Origin: DASXIF01 sp036498145
GTDB taxonomy: Bacteria > Actinomycetota > Actinomycetes > Mycobacteriales > Jatrophihabitantaceae
Length of the DNA stretch: 64,000 nucleotides
Assembly: GCA_963708625.1 (NCBI GenBank)
Contig: CAVPSV010000004.1
Location: 744,001 to 808,000, forward strand
Direction of reading: 5' to 3'
Below the pieces are notes generated by a model, which was given only the letters and a program-made list of their open reading frames with translations, made no database searches and was not told the origin of the DNA. A program made the position numbers and the translations under genes. Every line of letters begins with the position of its first letter. Positions within the stretch are counted from its first letter, which is position 1. This document shows, piece after piece, positions 37,322-45,947 of the stretch.

Positions 37322-38971
37322 GTGACCGACGGCCCATTGATCGTGCAGTCCGACAAGACCCTGCTCCTCGAAGTCGATCATCCGACCGCGGCCGAGGCGC
37401 GCGCGGCGATAGCCCCGTTCGCCGAGCTGGAGCGCTCCCCCGAACACGTGCACACCTACCGGCTGACGCCGCTGGGGTTATGGAACGCGAGAGCTGCCGG
37501 ACACGATGCGGAGCAGGTCGTGGACGCACTCGTGCGGTACAGCCGGTATCCCGTGCCGCACGCCTTGCTGGTGGACGTCGCGGACACGATGGACCGTTAC
37601 GGCCGGCTGCAGCTGAGCAAGCACCCGGTGCACGGGCTGGTGTTGGTGAGCCTGGACCGCGCGGTGCTCGAGGAGGTGCTGCGGCAGAAGAAGGTCGCGC
37701 CGATGCTCGGGGATCGGGTCGAGGCCGACACCGTGCTCGTTCACCCGTCCGAACGGGGCCGGCTGAAGCAGGAACTGCTCAAGATCGGCTGGCCGGCCGA
37801 GGACCTGGCCGGGTACGTGGACGGTGAGGCGCATCCGATCGAGCTGAACACCGACGGCTGGCAACTGCGTGACTACCAGCGCCAGGCGACGGACATGTTC
37901 TGGGCGGGCGGCTCGGGCGTGGTGGTACTGCCCTGCGGCGCGGGCAAGACCTTGGTCGGTGCGGCGGCGATGGCGCAGGCGCAGGCGACGACGCTGATCC
38001 TGGTGACGAACACGGTGGCCGGGCGTCAATGGAAGCGGGAGCTGATCGCGCGAACCAGCCTGACCGAGGAGGAGATCGGGGAGTACAGCGGCGAGAAGAA
38101 GGAGATCCGTCCCGTCACCATCGCCACGTACCAGATCATGACCACGCGACGTAAAGGCGAGTACCGGCACCTGGAACTGTTCGACAGCAGGGACTGGGGC
38201 CTGATCATCTACGACGAGGTGCACCTGCTGCCGGCACCGATCTTCCGGTTGACGGCCGATCTGCAGTCGCGGCGCCGGCTCGGACTGACCGCCACGCTGA
38301 TCCGTGAGGACGGGCGCGAGGGCGACGTGTTCAGCCTGATCGGTCCGAAGCGCTATGACGCGCCGTGGAAGGACATCGAGAACCAGGGCTGGATCGCGCC
38401 GGCGGACTGCACCGAGGTACGGGTGACGCTGACCGATGCCGAGCGGATGAACTACGCGACCGCCGAGCCCGAGGATCGGTACAAGCTGGCGGCCACGGCC
38501 CGCACCAAGCTGCCGGTGATCCGCACCATCGTGGAGCGGCACGCCGAGGACCAGGTGCTGGTGATCGGTGCATACCTGGATCAGCTGGACGACATCTCCG
38601 CCGAGCTGGACGGCGTGCCGATGATCCAGGGCTCGACGACGAACCGGGAACGGGAACGTCTCTACGACGAGTTTCGTCGCGGCGAGACGCGGGTGCTGGT
38701 GGTGAGCAAGGTGGCGAACTTCTCCATCGACCTGCCCGAAGCTGCGGTGGCGATCCAGATCTCCGGGACGTTCGGCTCGCGCCAGGAGGAGGCGCAGCGA
38801 CTCGGCCGGGTGTTGCGACCCAAGCACGATGGCCGGCAGGCGCACTTCTACACGGTGGTATCGCGGGACACGCTGGATGCGGAGTACGCCGCGCACCGGC
38901 AGCGATTCCTCGCCGAACAGGGCTACGCCTACACCATCGTCGACGCCGACGACCTGCTCAGGCCCATCTAG
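37322..38971 (+). CDS. DNA repair helicase XPB (SF2)
   Basis: A 549-residue helicase with an N-terminal damage-recognition-like domain, Walker A LPCGAGKT, DEVH (IIYDEVHLLPAP), TATL, and motif VI QRLGRVLRP. Bacterial XPB unwinds DNA 3' to 5' and is linked to nucleotide excision repair. GTG 37322 is preferred over an upstream in-frame start because GAGGGAG lies four bases ahead. It is intact, unlike its upstream partner. Confidence 0.94.
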   Translation: MTDGPLIVQSDKTLLLEVDHPTAAEARAAIAPFAELERSPEHVHTYRLTPLGLWNARAAGHDAEQVVDALVRYSRYPVPHALLVDVADTMDRYGRLQLSKHPVHGLVLVSLDRAVLEEVLRQKKVAPMLGDRVEADTVLVHPSERGRLKQELLKIGWPAEDLAGYVDGEAHPIELNTDGWQLRDYQRQATDMFWAGGSGVVVLPCGAGKTLVGAAAMAQAQATTLILVTNTVAGRQWKRELIARTSLTEEEIGEYSGEKKEIRPVTIATYQIMTTRRKGEYRHLELFDSRDWGLIIYDEVHLLPAPIFRLTADLQSRRRLGLTATLIREDGREGDVFSLIGPKRYDAPWKDIENQGWIAPADCTEVRVTLTDAERMNYATAEPEDRYKLAATARTKLPVIRTIVERHAEDQVLVIGAYLDQLDDISAELDGVPMIQGSTTNRERERLYDEFRRGETRVLVVSKVANFSIDLPEAAVAIQISGTFGSRQEEAQRLGRVLRPKHDGRQAHFYTVVSRDTLDAEYAAHRQRFLAEQGYAYTIVDADDLLRPI

Positions 38972-38983
38972 GAGCCAGGCGCC

Positions 38984-39178
38984 CTACTCGCCGAGTAGCT
39001 GCGCCCGGACGGCTTGGAATTGCGCGTCGGTAATGCCGCCCCGGTCGCGCAGTTCAGCAAGCTTGCCTAACTGTTGTTCCTGTTCGGCCGTGCTTGTCGA
39101 TGCTCGCCAGTGCGCCGCCTGTTCGGACGCGATCGACGCTATCGTACGAGCGGTAGACGGCACGTGTATCATCATCAT
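38984..39178 (-). CDS. Small SHOCT-domain protein
   Basis: A 64-residue product. The C-terminal ~28 residues, GKLAELRDRGGITDAQFQAVRAQLLGE, are a clear SHOCT domain, a short oligomerisation module. The N-terminus is uninformative and begins with three consecutive ATG codons, so the start is uncertain. It is divergent from vapB, with starts ~45 bases apart and the palindrome at 39173 over its start. Confidence 0.55.
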   Translation of the reverse strand: MMMIHVPSTARTIASIASEQAAHWRASTSTAEQEQQLGKLAELRDRGGITDAQFQAVRAQLLGE

Positions 39179-39184
39179 TTGATG
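39173..39184. promoter_or_regulatory. Palindrome in the vapBC/SHOCT divergent region
   Basis: CATCATTTGATG has five-base arms around TT and sits within a longer run of ATC/GAT triplets. It is 40 bases upstream of vapB. VapB antitoxins bind such sites to autoregulate their operon; assignment by position. Confidence 0.45.
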
Positions 39185-39223
39185 CTGATGTTGATGCAGA
39201 TGTCATCCAGGAGGCAGTAGTCG

Positions 39224-39421
39224 ATGCGCACGACAGTTGCACTTGATGACACGTTGGTCGACGAGGCGCAGCGCCTGACCGGCACGACGGAGAAAAGTGC
39301 GCTGCTGAAGCAGGCACTTCGTGCCCTCATCGAGCGCGAGAGCGCGGCCAGGCTGGCACGGCTGGGCGGATCCGAACCGAGTGCGCGATCAGCGCCCCGC
39401 CGGCGGCCCACGCCGCGGTGA
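39224..39421 (+). CDS. vapB: VapB-type antitoxin
   Basis: A 65-residue ribbon-helix-helix protein (MRTTVALDDTLVDEAQRLTG, then KSALLKQALRALIERE) with a basic, disordered toxin-binding C-terminus. AGGAGG lies nine bases before the ATG. Its stop overlaps the vapC start by four bases. It neutralises the adjacent PIN toxin and probably represses the operon. Confidence 0.88.
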   Translation: MRTTVALDDTLVDEAQRLTGTTEKSALLKQALRALIERESAARLARLGGSEPSARSAPRRRPTPR

Positions 39422-39786
39422 TTCTGGCCGACACGTCCATCTGGGTAGACCACCTCCGGCGGGGTGATCGGACCATGACCGACCTGCTCACCAACAGCCA
39501 GGTACTTGGCCATCCAGCGGTTGTCGGCGAGATCGGGCTGGGAAGTCTGGCCAATCGCGACGAGATCCTGCTCCTGCTGGGCAACCTGCCTCAGGCGGTG
39601 CAGGCGACGCACCAGGAGGTCATGTCCTATATCGCTGGACATCGTCTGTTCGGCGTTGGCATCGGGTACGTCGATGCGCACCTACTTGCGTCGACGGCGC
39701 TGACGCCCGGCGCGTCGCTGTGGACGAAGGACAAGCGTCTGCGCGCCACCGCCGCCACGCTCCGCGTTCTCGCCGGGGAGCGCTGA
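39418..39786 (+). CDS. vapC: VapC-type PIN-domain ribonuclease toxin
   Basis: A 122-residue PIN domain. The acidic metal-binding set is present: D5 (LADTSIWVDHL), E38 (VVGEI), D86 (GYVDAHLLAS) and D105 (WTKDKRL). VapC toxins cleave tRNA or rRNA when freed from VapB. It is coupled to vapB by a four-base overlap. The target RNA cannot be predicted. Confidence 0.93.
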   Translation: MILADTSIWVDHLRRGDRTMTDLLTNSQVLGHPAVVGEIGLGSLANRDEILLLLGNLPQAVQATHQEVMSYIAGHRLFGVGIGYVDAHLLASTALTPGASLWTKDKRLRATAATLRVLAGER

Positions 39787-39860
39787 ACTCACCGTCAACC
39801 ATCGCGACGCGATCGCGTCGCGTTGCGCATCACCGCCGCGCGGCCGACTAGCGCGCACGC

Positions 39861-40154
39861 TCATCCGCCGGCCATGGCGCCGATGATCAGGAACGGTTCG
39901 CTGCCGTTCGCCACTGCCGGCGGGAGTTGTGCGTCGGGCTGCTCGTGTGACAGGTCCTGTTCGCACGCGAAGAACCGGACGAAAGCGCGCCGTTGTCCGG
40001 TCCCCGGATCACGAAGTGTGCCGCGCAGCGCGGGGTACTGCTGCTCGAGCGCGTCGATGACGCCTTTCTGGGTGGGCTCGGCATCCACTGCCACCTCGCG
40101 CTCGCAATGGGCGAGTTGGCGCAGGTGGGCGGGCAGCTGGACCCTGATCGTCAC
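39861..40154 (-). CDS. MoaD/ThiS-family ubiquitin-fold protein
   Basis: A 97-residue beta-grasp protein ending in Gly-Gly (GAMAGG), the activated terminus of sulfur carriers. The start TIRVQLPAHLRQLA, then VIDALEQQYPALRGTL, fits the MoaD/ThiS family. Its ATG overlaps the stop of the BNR-repeat gene by four bases. No molybdopterin or thiamine synthesis gene is near, so its partner is more likely the propeller protein than MoaE or ThiG. Role unknown. Confidence 0.82.
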   Translation of the reverse strand: MTIRVQLPAHLRQLAHCEREVAVDAEPTQKGVIDALEQQYPALRGTLRDPGTGQRRAFVRFFACEQDLSHEQPDAQLPPAVANGSEPFLIIGAMAGG

Positions 40155-41263
40155 AGCGTCTGGACCTCCACCGAAAGCACCGGCGGCAGGTCTCGCACGA
40201 TCGGCGTCCAGGTGTCACCCTCGTCTGCGGACGCGTACACCTGGCCACCGGTGGTGCCGAAGTACACGCCGCATTCATCCAACGTGTCGATCGCCATGGC
40301 GTCGCGAAGCACATCGACGTAGCAGTCTTTCTGCGGCAGCCCGACGGTCAGCGCCTGCCAATCGTCGCCGCCGCTTCGGCTGCGGTACACGCGCAACTTG
40401 CCCTCCGGCGGGAAGTGGTGCGAGTCGCTGGTGATGGGGACGACGTAAACGGTGTCGGGCTCGTGTGCGTGCACCGCGATGGGGAAGCCGAAATCGCTGG
40501 GCAGGTTGCCGCTGATCTCCCGCCAGTTCTCACCGGCATCGTCACTGCGCATGACGTCCCAGTGCTTCTGCATGTAGATGGTGTCGGGCCGACTCGGGTG
40601 CTGAGCGAGGTTGTGCACGCAGTGCCCGACCTCGGCGGCGGGCGACGGAATCCCGTCCGAGAGCAGACCGCGGTTGATCGGGCGCCATGACGTGCCGCCG
40701 TCATCGGTCCGGAACACCCCGGCCGCCGAGATCGCGACCGTTATCCGGTCGTGGTCCTTCGGGTCCAGCAGGATCGTGTGCAGGCACATGCCACCCGCAC
40801 CCGGCTGCCACTGCGGCCCCGTGCCGTGCTCTCGCAGTCCGGTGAGTTCGTGCCAGCTGGCGCCGCCGTCCGTGCTGCGGAACAACGCCGCGTCCTGCAC
40901 GCCGGCGTATACGAGATCGGGGTCCTCCGGTGCCGGTTCGAGGTGCCAGACGCGGGTGAACTCCCACGGTCGCAGCGTGCCGTCGTACCACTGGTGCTCG
41001 CCGGCCGGGGTGGCGTAGCTGAACTCGTTACCGACCGCGTTCCAGCTTCGGCCGCCGTCATCCGAACGCTGGATCACCTGGCCGAACCAGCCGCCGGACG
41101 GGGCGGCCCAGATCCGGTTGGGCTCGGCGGGCGACCCAGACACGTGATAGACCTCCCAACCCGGGAAGTGCGGGCCGTCCACCTGCCAGTCGCGCCGCCG
41201 TTCGTCGGATGTCAGTACGAACGCGCCCTTGCGCGTACCGACCAGAACCCGCACGCCACCCAT
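40151..41263 (-). CDS. BNR/sialidase-like beta-propeller protein
   Basis: A 370-residue cytosolic-looking propeller (no signal peptide). Repeated Asp-box motifs include SDDGGRSWN, STDGGASWH, TDDGGTSWR, SDDAGENWR and ADEGDTWT. The ExoA-sialidase catalytic arginines are not evident, so enzyme activity is doubtful. A strong AGGAGG lies five bases before the ATG. It is translationally coupled to the MoaD/ThiS-like gene. Confidence 0.85.
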   Translation of the reverse strand: MGGVRVLVGTRKGAFVLTSDERRRDWQVDGPHFPGWEVYHVSGSPAEPNRIWAAPSGGWFGQVIQRSDDGGRSWNAVGNEFSYATPAGEHQWYDGTLRPWEFTRVWHLEPAPEDPDLVYAGVQDAALFRSTDGGASWHELTGLREHGTGPQWQPGAGGMCLHTILLDPKDHDRITVAISAAGVFRTDDGGTSWRPINRGLLSDGIPSPAAEVGHCVHNLAQHPSRPDTIYMQKHWDVMRSDDAGENWREISGNLPSDFGFPIAVHAHEPDTVYVVPITSDSHHFPPEGKLRVYRSRSGGDDWQALTVGLPQKDCYVDVLRDAMAIDTLDECGVYFGTTGGQVYASADEGDTWTPIVRDLPPVLSVEVQTL

Positions 41264-41389
41264 GCCGCCTCCTGGATATAGGACTCTGCACGAGTAGACG
41301 TTGCCGCACCGACAAACTCATCGCTAGTCAGTGCCTCGGCCGGCCGTCCGCGAGCACATCGCTCGACGCGGATACCCAAGTCCAGACCG

Positions 41390-41689
41390 ATGCGCCCGAT
41401 TCATCTGGCCCGGCTGGACAAGACGCGACCCGCGCTGGTGCTCACGCGAACCATCGCGCTACCCCATCTCGCTTGGGTGACCGTCGCACCCATCAGCAGC
41501 CGGATACGGGGCATCGGCGTCGAAGTCCCCGTTGGCCCAGCGAATGGAATCGATCACCAAGCCGTCGTGAACCTCAACGATGTGTCCACGATTCGCGCAA
41601 CCGATCTAGGTCGCCAGATCGGGCGGCTGTTACCCGAACAAGAGGCCGCACTCACCGACGCCATCCACGCCGCTTTCGACCTCGACTGA
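41390..41689 (+). CDS. MazF/PemK-family mRNA interferase-like protein without an antitoxin gene
   Basis: A 99-residue protein matching MazF: IHLARLDKTRPALVLTRT, VAPISSRIRGIGVEVPVG, VVNLNDVSTI and the C-terminal LTDAIHAAFDL. The N-terminal G-x-I-W segment is reduced. The ~125 bases upstream hold no ribbon-helix-helix antitoxin in any frame I can see. It may be a solitary or decayed toxin, or act with a distant antitoxin. Confidence 0.8.
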   Translation: MRPIHLARLDKTRPALVLTRTIALPHLAWVTVAPISSRIRGIGVEVPVGPANGIDHQAVVNLNDVSTIRATDLGRQIGRLLPEQEAALTDAIHAAFDLD

Positions 41690-41698
41690 ACCTCGCTA

Positions 41699-42460
41699 TC
41701 AGCCGGCGTGAGCGTCTCGACTCACCCGCGCCGCCAGCCACTCGGCGTAGGTCTGCTGTCCCAGCCGCCCGGCACCGTTCGGCAGCAGAGCACCGCTCGC
41801 CATGGCCCGGCCGGCCTTGCCCGGCAGGCGCAGCGCCAGTACCGGACGCCGCAAGCCCGACGCCCGCACAAGCTGGCGCACCATGTCGGGCAGCCGAAGC
41901 TGTTCCGGACCGCCAACTTCCGAGGCGAACCCCTGCGGCCCAGCGTGCATGACCCGCACCAAAGCCTCGGCAACCTCCTGCGCGGCGACGGGCTGGCAGA
42001 GGATCGCGGGTATGACGGCAAACGGGCGAGTACTCCGGTCGAGTGCCTGCTGGGCGAACTCGTGGAACTGCGTCGCACGCAGCACTGTCGACGGGATCGC
42101 GCCGGACAGCACCGCGGCTTCCTGCCGCAACTTGCCGACGTAATAACCCGTCGGCACGCGGTCGATGCCGACGATGGACAGCGCCACAAGGTGGCCGACG
42201 CCGGCGCGGCGACCAGCGGCCAACAACGTCCGAGTGGTGGTCTCGAAGAAGGCCACCGCCTTGCGTTCGCTCAACGTGACAACGTTCGCCACGTCGATCA
42301 CCGCGTCGGCACCGGCAAGGGCCTCGTCCACCCCCACGCCGGACACGAGATCCGCGCCGGTCGACCGGGCCAGGCGAACCGCTACGTCGCCGTTGGCGCG
42401 AAGCGCGTCGACCACCATCGAACCGATCAGCCCGGTGCCACCCGCGACCGCGACGCGCAT
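41699..42460 (-). CDS. Atypical SDR / NAD(P)H-binding protein
   Basis: A 253-residue Rossmann protein with GGTGLIG at residues 7-13, the segment HLVALSIVGIDRVPTGYYVGKLRQE (a YxxxK that may be functional) and AQEVAEALVRVM. It resembles the NmrA/YlbE-like atypical short-chain dehydrogenases. Substrate unknown. It lies 24 bases downstream of the GAF-ANTAR gene on the same strand. Confidence 0.82.
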   Translation of the reverse strand: MRVAVAGGTGLIGSMVVDALRANGDVAVRLARSTGADLVSGVGVDEALAGADAVIDVANVVTLSERKAVAFFETTTRTLLAAGRRAGVGHLVALSIVGIDRVPTGYYVGKLRQEAAVLSGAIPSTVLRATQFHEFAQQALDRSTRPFAVIPAILCQPVAAQEVAEALVRVMHAGPQGFASEVGGPEQLRLPDMVRQLVRASGLRRPVLALRLPGKAGRAMASGALLPNGAGRLGQQTYAEWLAARVSRDAHAG

Positions 42461-42484
42461 GGGAACATCATCCGCCCAGCGCGG

Positions 42485-43216
42485 TCAGGATCGACGATTG
42501 GGCACGGCCGGCAGCAGGCCCGTTTGGGCGACCTCCGCCGCGATCTCGGCCAGCTTGCGATGAGTGTGCTGGCTCGCGATACGCAACAGATCGAACGCCT
42601 GGTCCTTCGTGATCCGACCGGCGTTCATCAGGATGCCCATCGCAACGCCGATCTCCCTGCTGTTCTGCAGGGCAACCGCCAGGTTCTGCGCTTTCTGCTG
42701 GGCCTCGGCACGCTCCGCGACGACGGCGCCATGCGTGGCGATCAGCAGCCCGATCGTCTCGCTGGTGAAGTCGAATGCCTCTGCCTGGTGGGAGTACATG
42801 TTCAGGCCGGTGATCAGATCACCGTTGCGCTCGTGGTAGAGCCGGAACGACAGCATGCTCACGATGCCGGTGCGCTCCACCGCGCGACGGCCGAACTCCT
42901 GCCAGCGCGGGTCGGTACGCAGGTCCCCGACCTTGTACGTCGTGGCGTCCAGCAGCGCGTCGACGCACGGGCCGCTGTTCAGTTCGTACTGGATCTCATC
43001 AACACGGGTGACCAACTCATCGGTGGCCGCGACCGTGGTGAATCGCTGCCCCGAATGGCCGAGGGTGACCCCGGCGTACTCCGCCCCGGGAACGCGCCGA
43101 GTTGCCAGCTCGGTCAGCCGGGCCAGGACGGCCTCCGGTTCTTCCTGCGGGTCGAGCTCGGTACCGATTTCGGTGAACAGGTCGGACAGTTCCGCGAGGG
43201 ACAGACTGCCGGTCAC
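42485..43216 (-). CDS. GAF and ANTAR domain protein (RNA-binding antiterminator)
   Basis: About 243 residues. A GAF domain (about 20-155; VTLGHSGQRFTTVAATDELV, LNSGPCVDALLD) is followed by an ANTAR domain (about 165-230; NSREIGVAMGILMNAGRITKDQAFDLLRIASQ). ANTAR proteins bind paired mRNA hairpins and prevent termination; GAF would supply signal control. GTG 43216 is chosen where conservation begins; GTG 43255 is an alternative, and neither has a good ribosome site. Confidence 0.85.
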   Translation of the reverse strand: MTGSLSLAELSDLFTEIGTELDPQEEPEAVLARLTELATRRVPGAEYAGVTLGHSGQRFTTVAATDELVTRVDEIQYELNSGPCVDALLDATTYKVGDLRTDPRWQEFGRRAVERTGIVSMLSFRLYHERNGDLITGLNMYSHQAEAFDFTSETIGLLIATHGAVVAERAEAQQKAQNLAVALQNSREIGVAMGILMNAGRITKDQAFDLLRIASQHTHRKLAEIAAEVAQTGLLPAVPNRRS

Positions 43217-43503
43217 GGGAAGAGGGATGCAAACGAAGTGACCCTCACACGACACCTCTGCCGGGTCATGTCGTAAGGACCGAACTTCGAAGCTCACGAC
43301 GAGCAAAGCCCTTTGTTGGGCTGCACAGACGCTATCACCGCACCGCTTGGTCGGCGGACATCGGACGTACCGGATCCGACCCAGCACGCCGGTTTCGGAT
43401 CGATGACAATTGACCAGCCTTTCATCCGGTTCCCGGTGCCGCGTACGGTCTCGAACAGGACGGGTACGACCGCACATCACTCGGATGGACGGACCAGGGC
43501 ACC

Positions 43504-45117
43504 GTGGAAATGAACGCCGAGACCAACGCCGCCGCAGCGCGGCCCGCCGAGCAGTCACCGGCGCAGCCGTCGGGCCCATCAACCGGACCCGACCCGCGCC
43601 GCTGGTGGACGCTCGGTGCAGTAGCGCTCGGCACGTTCATGCTGCTGCTCGACATCACCATCGTCAACGTCGCGTTGCCGGCGATCCAGCAAGACCTCTC
43701 CAGCAGCTTCGCCGACCTGCAGTGGGTGGTCGACGCATACGCGCTGACGCTCGCCGCAACCTTGCTGACCGCCGGTTCGCTCGCCGACCTGTACGGGCGC
43801 CGGCGGCTCTACCTGATCGGCGTCGCGTGGTTCACCCTCGCGTCGGCCCTGTGCGGGTCCGCGACCAACACGTTGTTCCTACAGCTCGCTCGCGGCGCGC
43901 AGGGCGTCGGCGGCGCGATCATGTTCGCGGTCTCGCTGGCACTGCTGGCCGATGCGTTCCGTGGCAAGGAACGCGGCGTGGCCTTCGGCGTATGGGGGGC
44001 CATCACCGGCCTCGCGGTCGCGATCGGGCCGCTGGTCGGCGGCGCCCTCACCTCCGGCTTGTCCTGGCGCTGGATCTTCTTCGTCAACCTGCCCATCGGC
44101 GCGATCGCCTTCGTGCTCACCGCCACCCGCGTGCGCGAGTCGCGTGACCCACGGCCGCGCCGTCCGGACTGGTGGGGCTTCCTCACGTTCACGGCGTCGC
44201 TGTCGTTGCTCGTGTTCGCGCTGATCAGATCCGGAGAACGCGGATTCACCAACTCAGTGGTGCTGGGTTGCTACGCCGGCGCTGCGGCGCTGATGCTCAC
44301 CTTCGTCTACATCGAGTCGGTGACACTGCATCCGATGTTCGACCTGACCCTGTTCCGCAAACCGACGTTCATCGGCGGCGCGGTGGCCGCGTTCGGCGTT
44401 TCGGCGACGATCTTCGCGATGTTCCTGTACCTGACCATCTACGTGCAGGACGTGCTCGGGTACTCGCCGTTCGCGACCGGCATACGGCTGCTGACGGCCT
44501 CGGCAGGCATCTTCGCCGTCGCCGGCATATCCGGGCGGCTGTCGGCACGCGTCCCGATACGGCTGCTCATCGGACCCGGCTTAATTCTGGTATCGGTCGG
44601 GTTGGCGTTGATGCGCGGCCTGGATGCCGGTTCGAAGTGGACGCATCTGGTGCCCGGCCTGATCGTCGCGGGCGTCGGTGTCGGTCTGCTGAACCCGCCG
44701 CTCGCCTCGACTGCGGTCGGGGTGGTGCGCGAGCATCAGGCCGGCATGGCCTCGGGTATCAACTCGACGTTCCGACAGGTCGGCATCGCCACCGGTATCG
44801 CACTGCTCGGCTCGTTGTTCGCGAGCCGGGTGCACAGCGCCGCGGCGACCGATCTGGCCCGGGTACCCAGCCTCGGTGCGCATACCCAGCAGATCAGCGC
44901 CGCGCTGACCAACGGCGAACTGCAGAAGAGCTTGACCACCTTGCCCGCAGCACAGCGCGAGCCCGTCGCGTTCGCGGCACGCGCGGCGTTTACCACCGGG
45001 ATGAACGACATCCTGCTGGTCGCTTCGGTCACTGCGCTGGTGGCAGGACTGCTGACGCTGGTGCTGATCCGCGGCAAGGATTTCGTGCAAACTCAGTACG
45101 GGCCGCCGCCCGAGTGA
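43504..45117 (+). CDS. MFS drug efflux transporter, DHA2 family
   Basis: A 537-residue protein with 14 hydrophobic segments. Motifs are LLDITIVNVALPAIQ (helix 1), WVVDAYALTLAATLL, GSLADLYGRRRLY, RGAQGVGGAIMF, and GVWGAITGLAVAIGPLVGG (motif C of antiporters). It exports drugs by proton exchange. A soluble N-tail of ~33 residues precedes helix 1. No regulator adjoins it except the divergent GAF-ANTAR gene, 287 bases away with no gene between. Confidence 0.9.
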   Translation: MEMNAETNAAAARPAEQSPAQPSGPSTGPDPRRWWTLGAVALGTFMLLLDITIVNVALPAIQQDLSSSFADLQWVVDAYALTLAATLLTAGSLADLYGRRRLYLIGVAWFTLASALCGSATNTLFLQLARGAQGVGGAIMFAVSLALLADAFRGKERGVAFGVWGAITGLAVAIGPLVGGALTSGLSWRWIFFVNLPIGAIAFVLTATRVRESRDPRPRRPDWWGFLTFTASLSLLVFALIRSGERGFTNSVVLGCYAGAAALMLTFVYIESVTLHPMFDLTLFRKPTFIGGAVAAFGVSATIFAMFLYLTIYVQDVLGYSPFATGIRLLTASAGIFAVAGISGRLSARVPIRLLIGPGLILVSVGLALMRGLDAGSKWTHLVPGLIVAGVGVGLLNPPLASTAVGVVREHQAGMASGINSTFRQVGIATGIALLGSLFASRVHSAAATDLARVPSLGAHTQQISAALTNGELQKSLTTLPAAQREPVAFAARAAFTTGMNDILLVASVTALVAGLLTLVLIRGKDFVQTQYGPPPE

Positions 45118-45130
45118 TCGCCTCGTGCTT

Positions 45131-45170
45131 CGCTCGTCAGTCCTCGTCAGTCCTCGTCAGTCCTCGTTCG
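45131..45170. repeat. Tandem 10-bp direct repeats
   Basis: TCCTCGTCAG occurs in exact copies at 45141 and 45151, with diverged copies at 45131 and 45161. The array overlaps the stop region of the small Cys protein and adds repeated stop codons on the minus strand. Confidence 0.75.
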
Positions 45171-45369
45171 CCGGCGCGAAGCCGATGCACTGATTGACCG
45201 GCAGCCGCGGGTACTTCGCAAAGCGTGCATCCGTCGCGGCCAACGTGCAGCGCAGGTAGGCGGTACCGCGTCGGGTCGGTCGCACCAACGCGTGCACGCA
45301 GCGTCCGCACAATCCGGCGTGCCCGCGCACGTCGGCGTGGGCGTCGGCGTCGGCGTCGGCGTCGCCCAC
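45157..45369 (-). CDS. Small cysteine-containing protein
   Basis: A 70-residue protein with CGRCVHALV, RRGTAYLRCTLAATDARFAKYP and VNQCIGF. This resembles a short actinobacterial family with four spaced cysteines, probably zinc-binding; no function is known to me. The N-terminus contains an Asp-Ala run encoded by GTCGGC hexamers on the plus strand (45331-45366), so the true start may lie after it. Confidence 0.6.
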   Translation of the reverse strand: MGDADADADAHADVRGHAGLCGRCVHALVRPTRRGTAYLRCTLAATDARFAKYPRLPVNQCIGFAPANED

Positions 45370-45399
45370 GGTCGCTGATTGTCGCTGAGTCGCGGATGG

Positions 45400-45918
45400 T
45401 CAGCGATTGCGCGGCATCGCCTGCTGATACTCACGCTCCACGAGGTGTTTGAAGCCGCGCAACCAGTGGCCGAACAACCGCCGCATCGGCATCAACGTGA
45501 CGGGAACGATGGCGCGGCTCACGCCGGACGGCTGCATCGCCATCACCCAGCTCACCCGAGTCTGGGTTGGCGAGATCGCGTCGAGCGTGTACAGCTCCGC
45601 GAACGCGCTCACCCCGTTCATCGTCGCTTCGTTGAAGCGGAAACCCATCCGTCGCTGCGGCTCCCAGACGATGAACTCCTCGAACACGGTCATCTTGCCG
45701 GTCATCCGCACCGTTCGGGTGGTGCCGATGCCGAACGGTGGCGCAGACGTCCACTCGACATGCTTGATCGCCTTGGCCCACCGAGGCCACGTTGCTGGGT
45801 CCTCCAGCGCCGCCCATACCGCGGCTGCCGACGCGTCGATGAGAACCGAGTTCACGAACCGTGCCGGCGCGGTGTCGACGAAGTCTTCTCCGACCGGTTG
45901 CATCTGGTATCGGCGCAT
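45400..45918 (-). CDS. SRPBCC (START-like) family protein
   Basis: A 172-residue helix-grip protein: RFVNSVLIDASAAAVWAALEDPATWPRW, then MTVFEEFIVWEPQRRMGFRF, and a terminal helix GHWLRGFKHLVEREY. The family binds hydrophobic ligands; the ligand here is unknown. It is followed by no gene on its strand for about 30 bases. Confidence 0.82.
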   Translation of the reverse strand: MRRYQMQPVGEDFVDTAPARFVNSVLIDASAAAVWAALEDPATWPRWAKAIKHVEWTSAPPFGIGTTRTVRMTGKMTVFEEFIVWEPQRRMGFRFNEATMNGVSAFAELYTLDAISPTQTRVSWVMAMQPSGVSRAIVPVTLMPMRRLFGHWLRGFKHLVEREYQQAMPRNR

Positions 45919-45947
45919 GGGCGCACCCTAGCGGCCGGGTGAAGCAG

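Noticed and set aside
45331..45366. GTCGGC run considered as a CRISPR-like or regulatory array
   Set aside because: Unit is six bases with no spacers; it is a simple sequence repeat.
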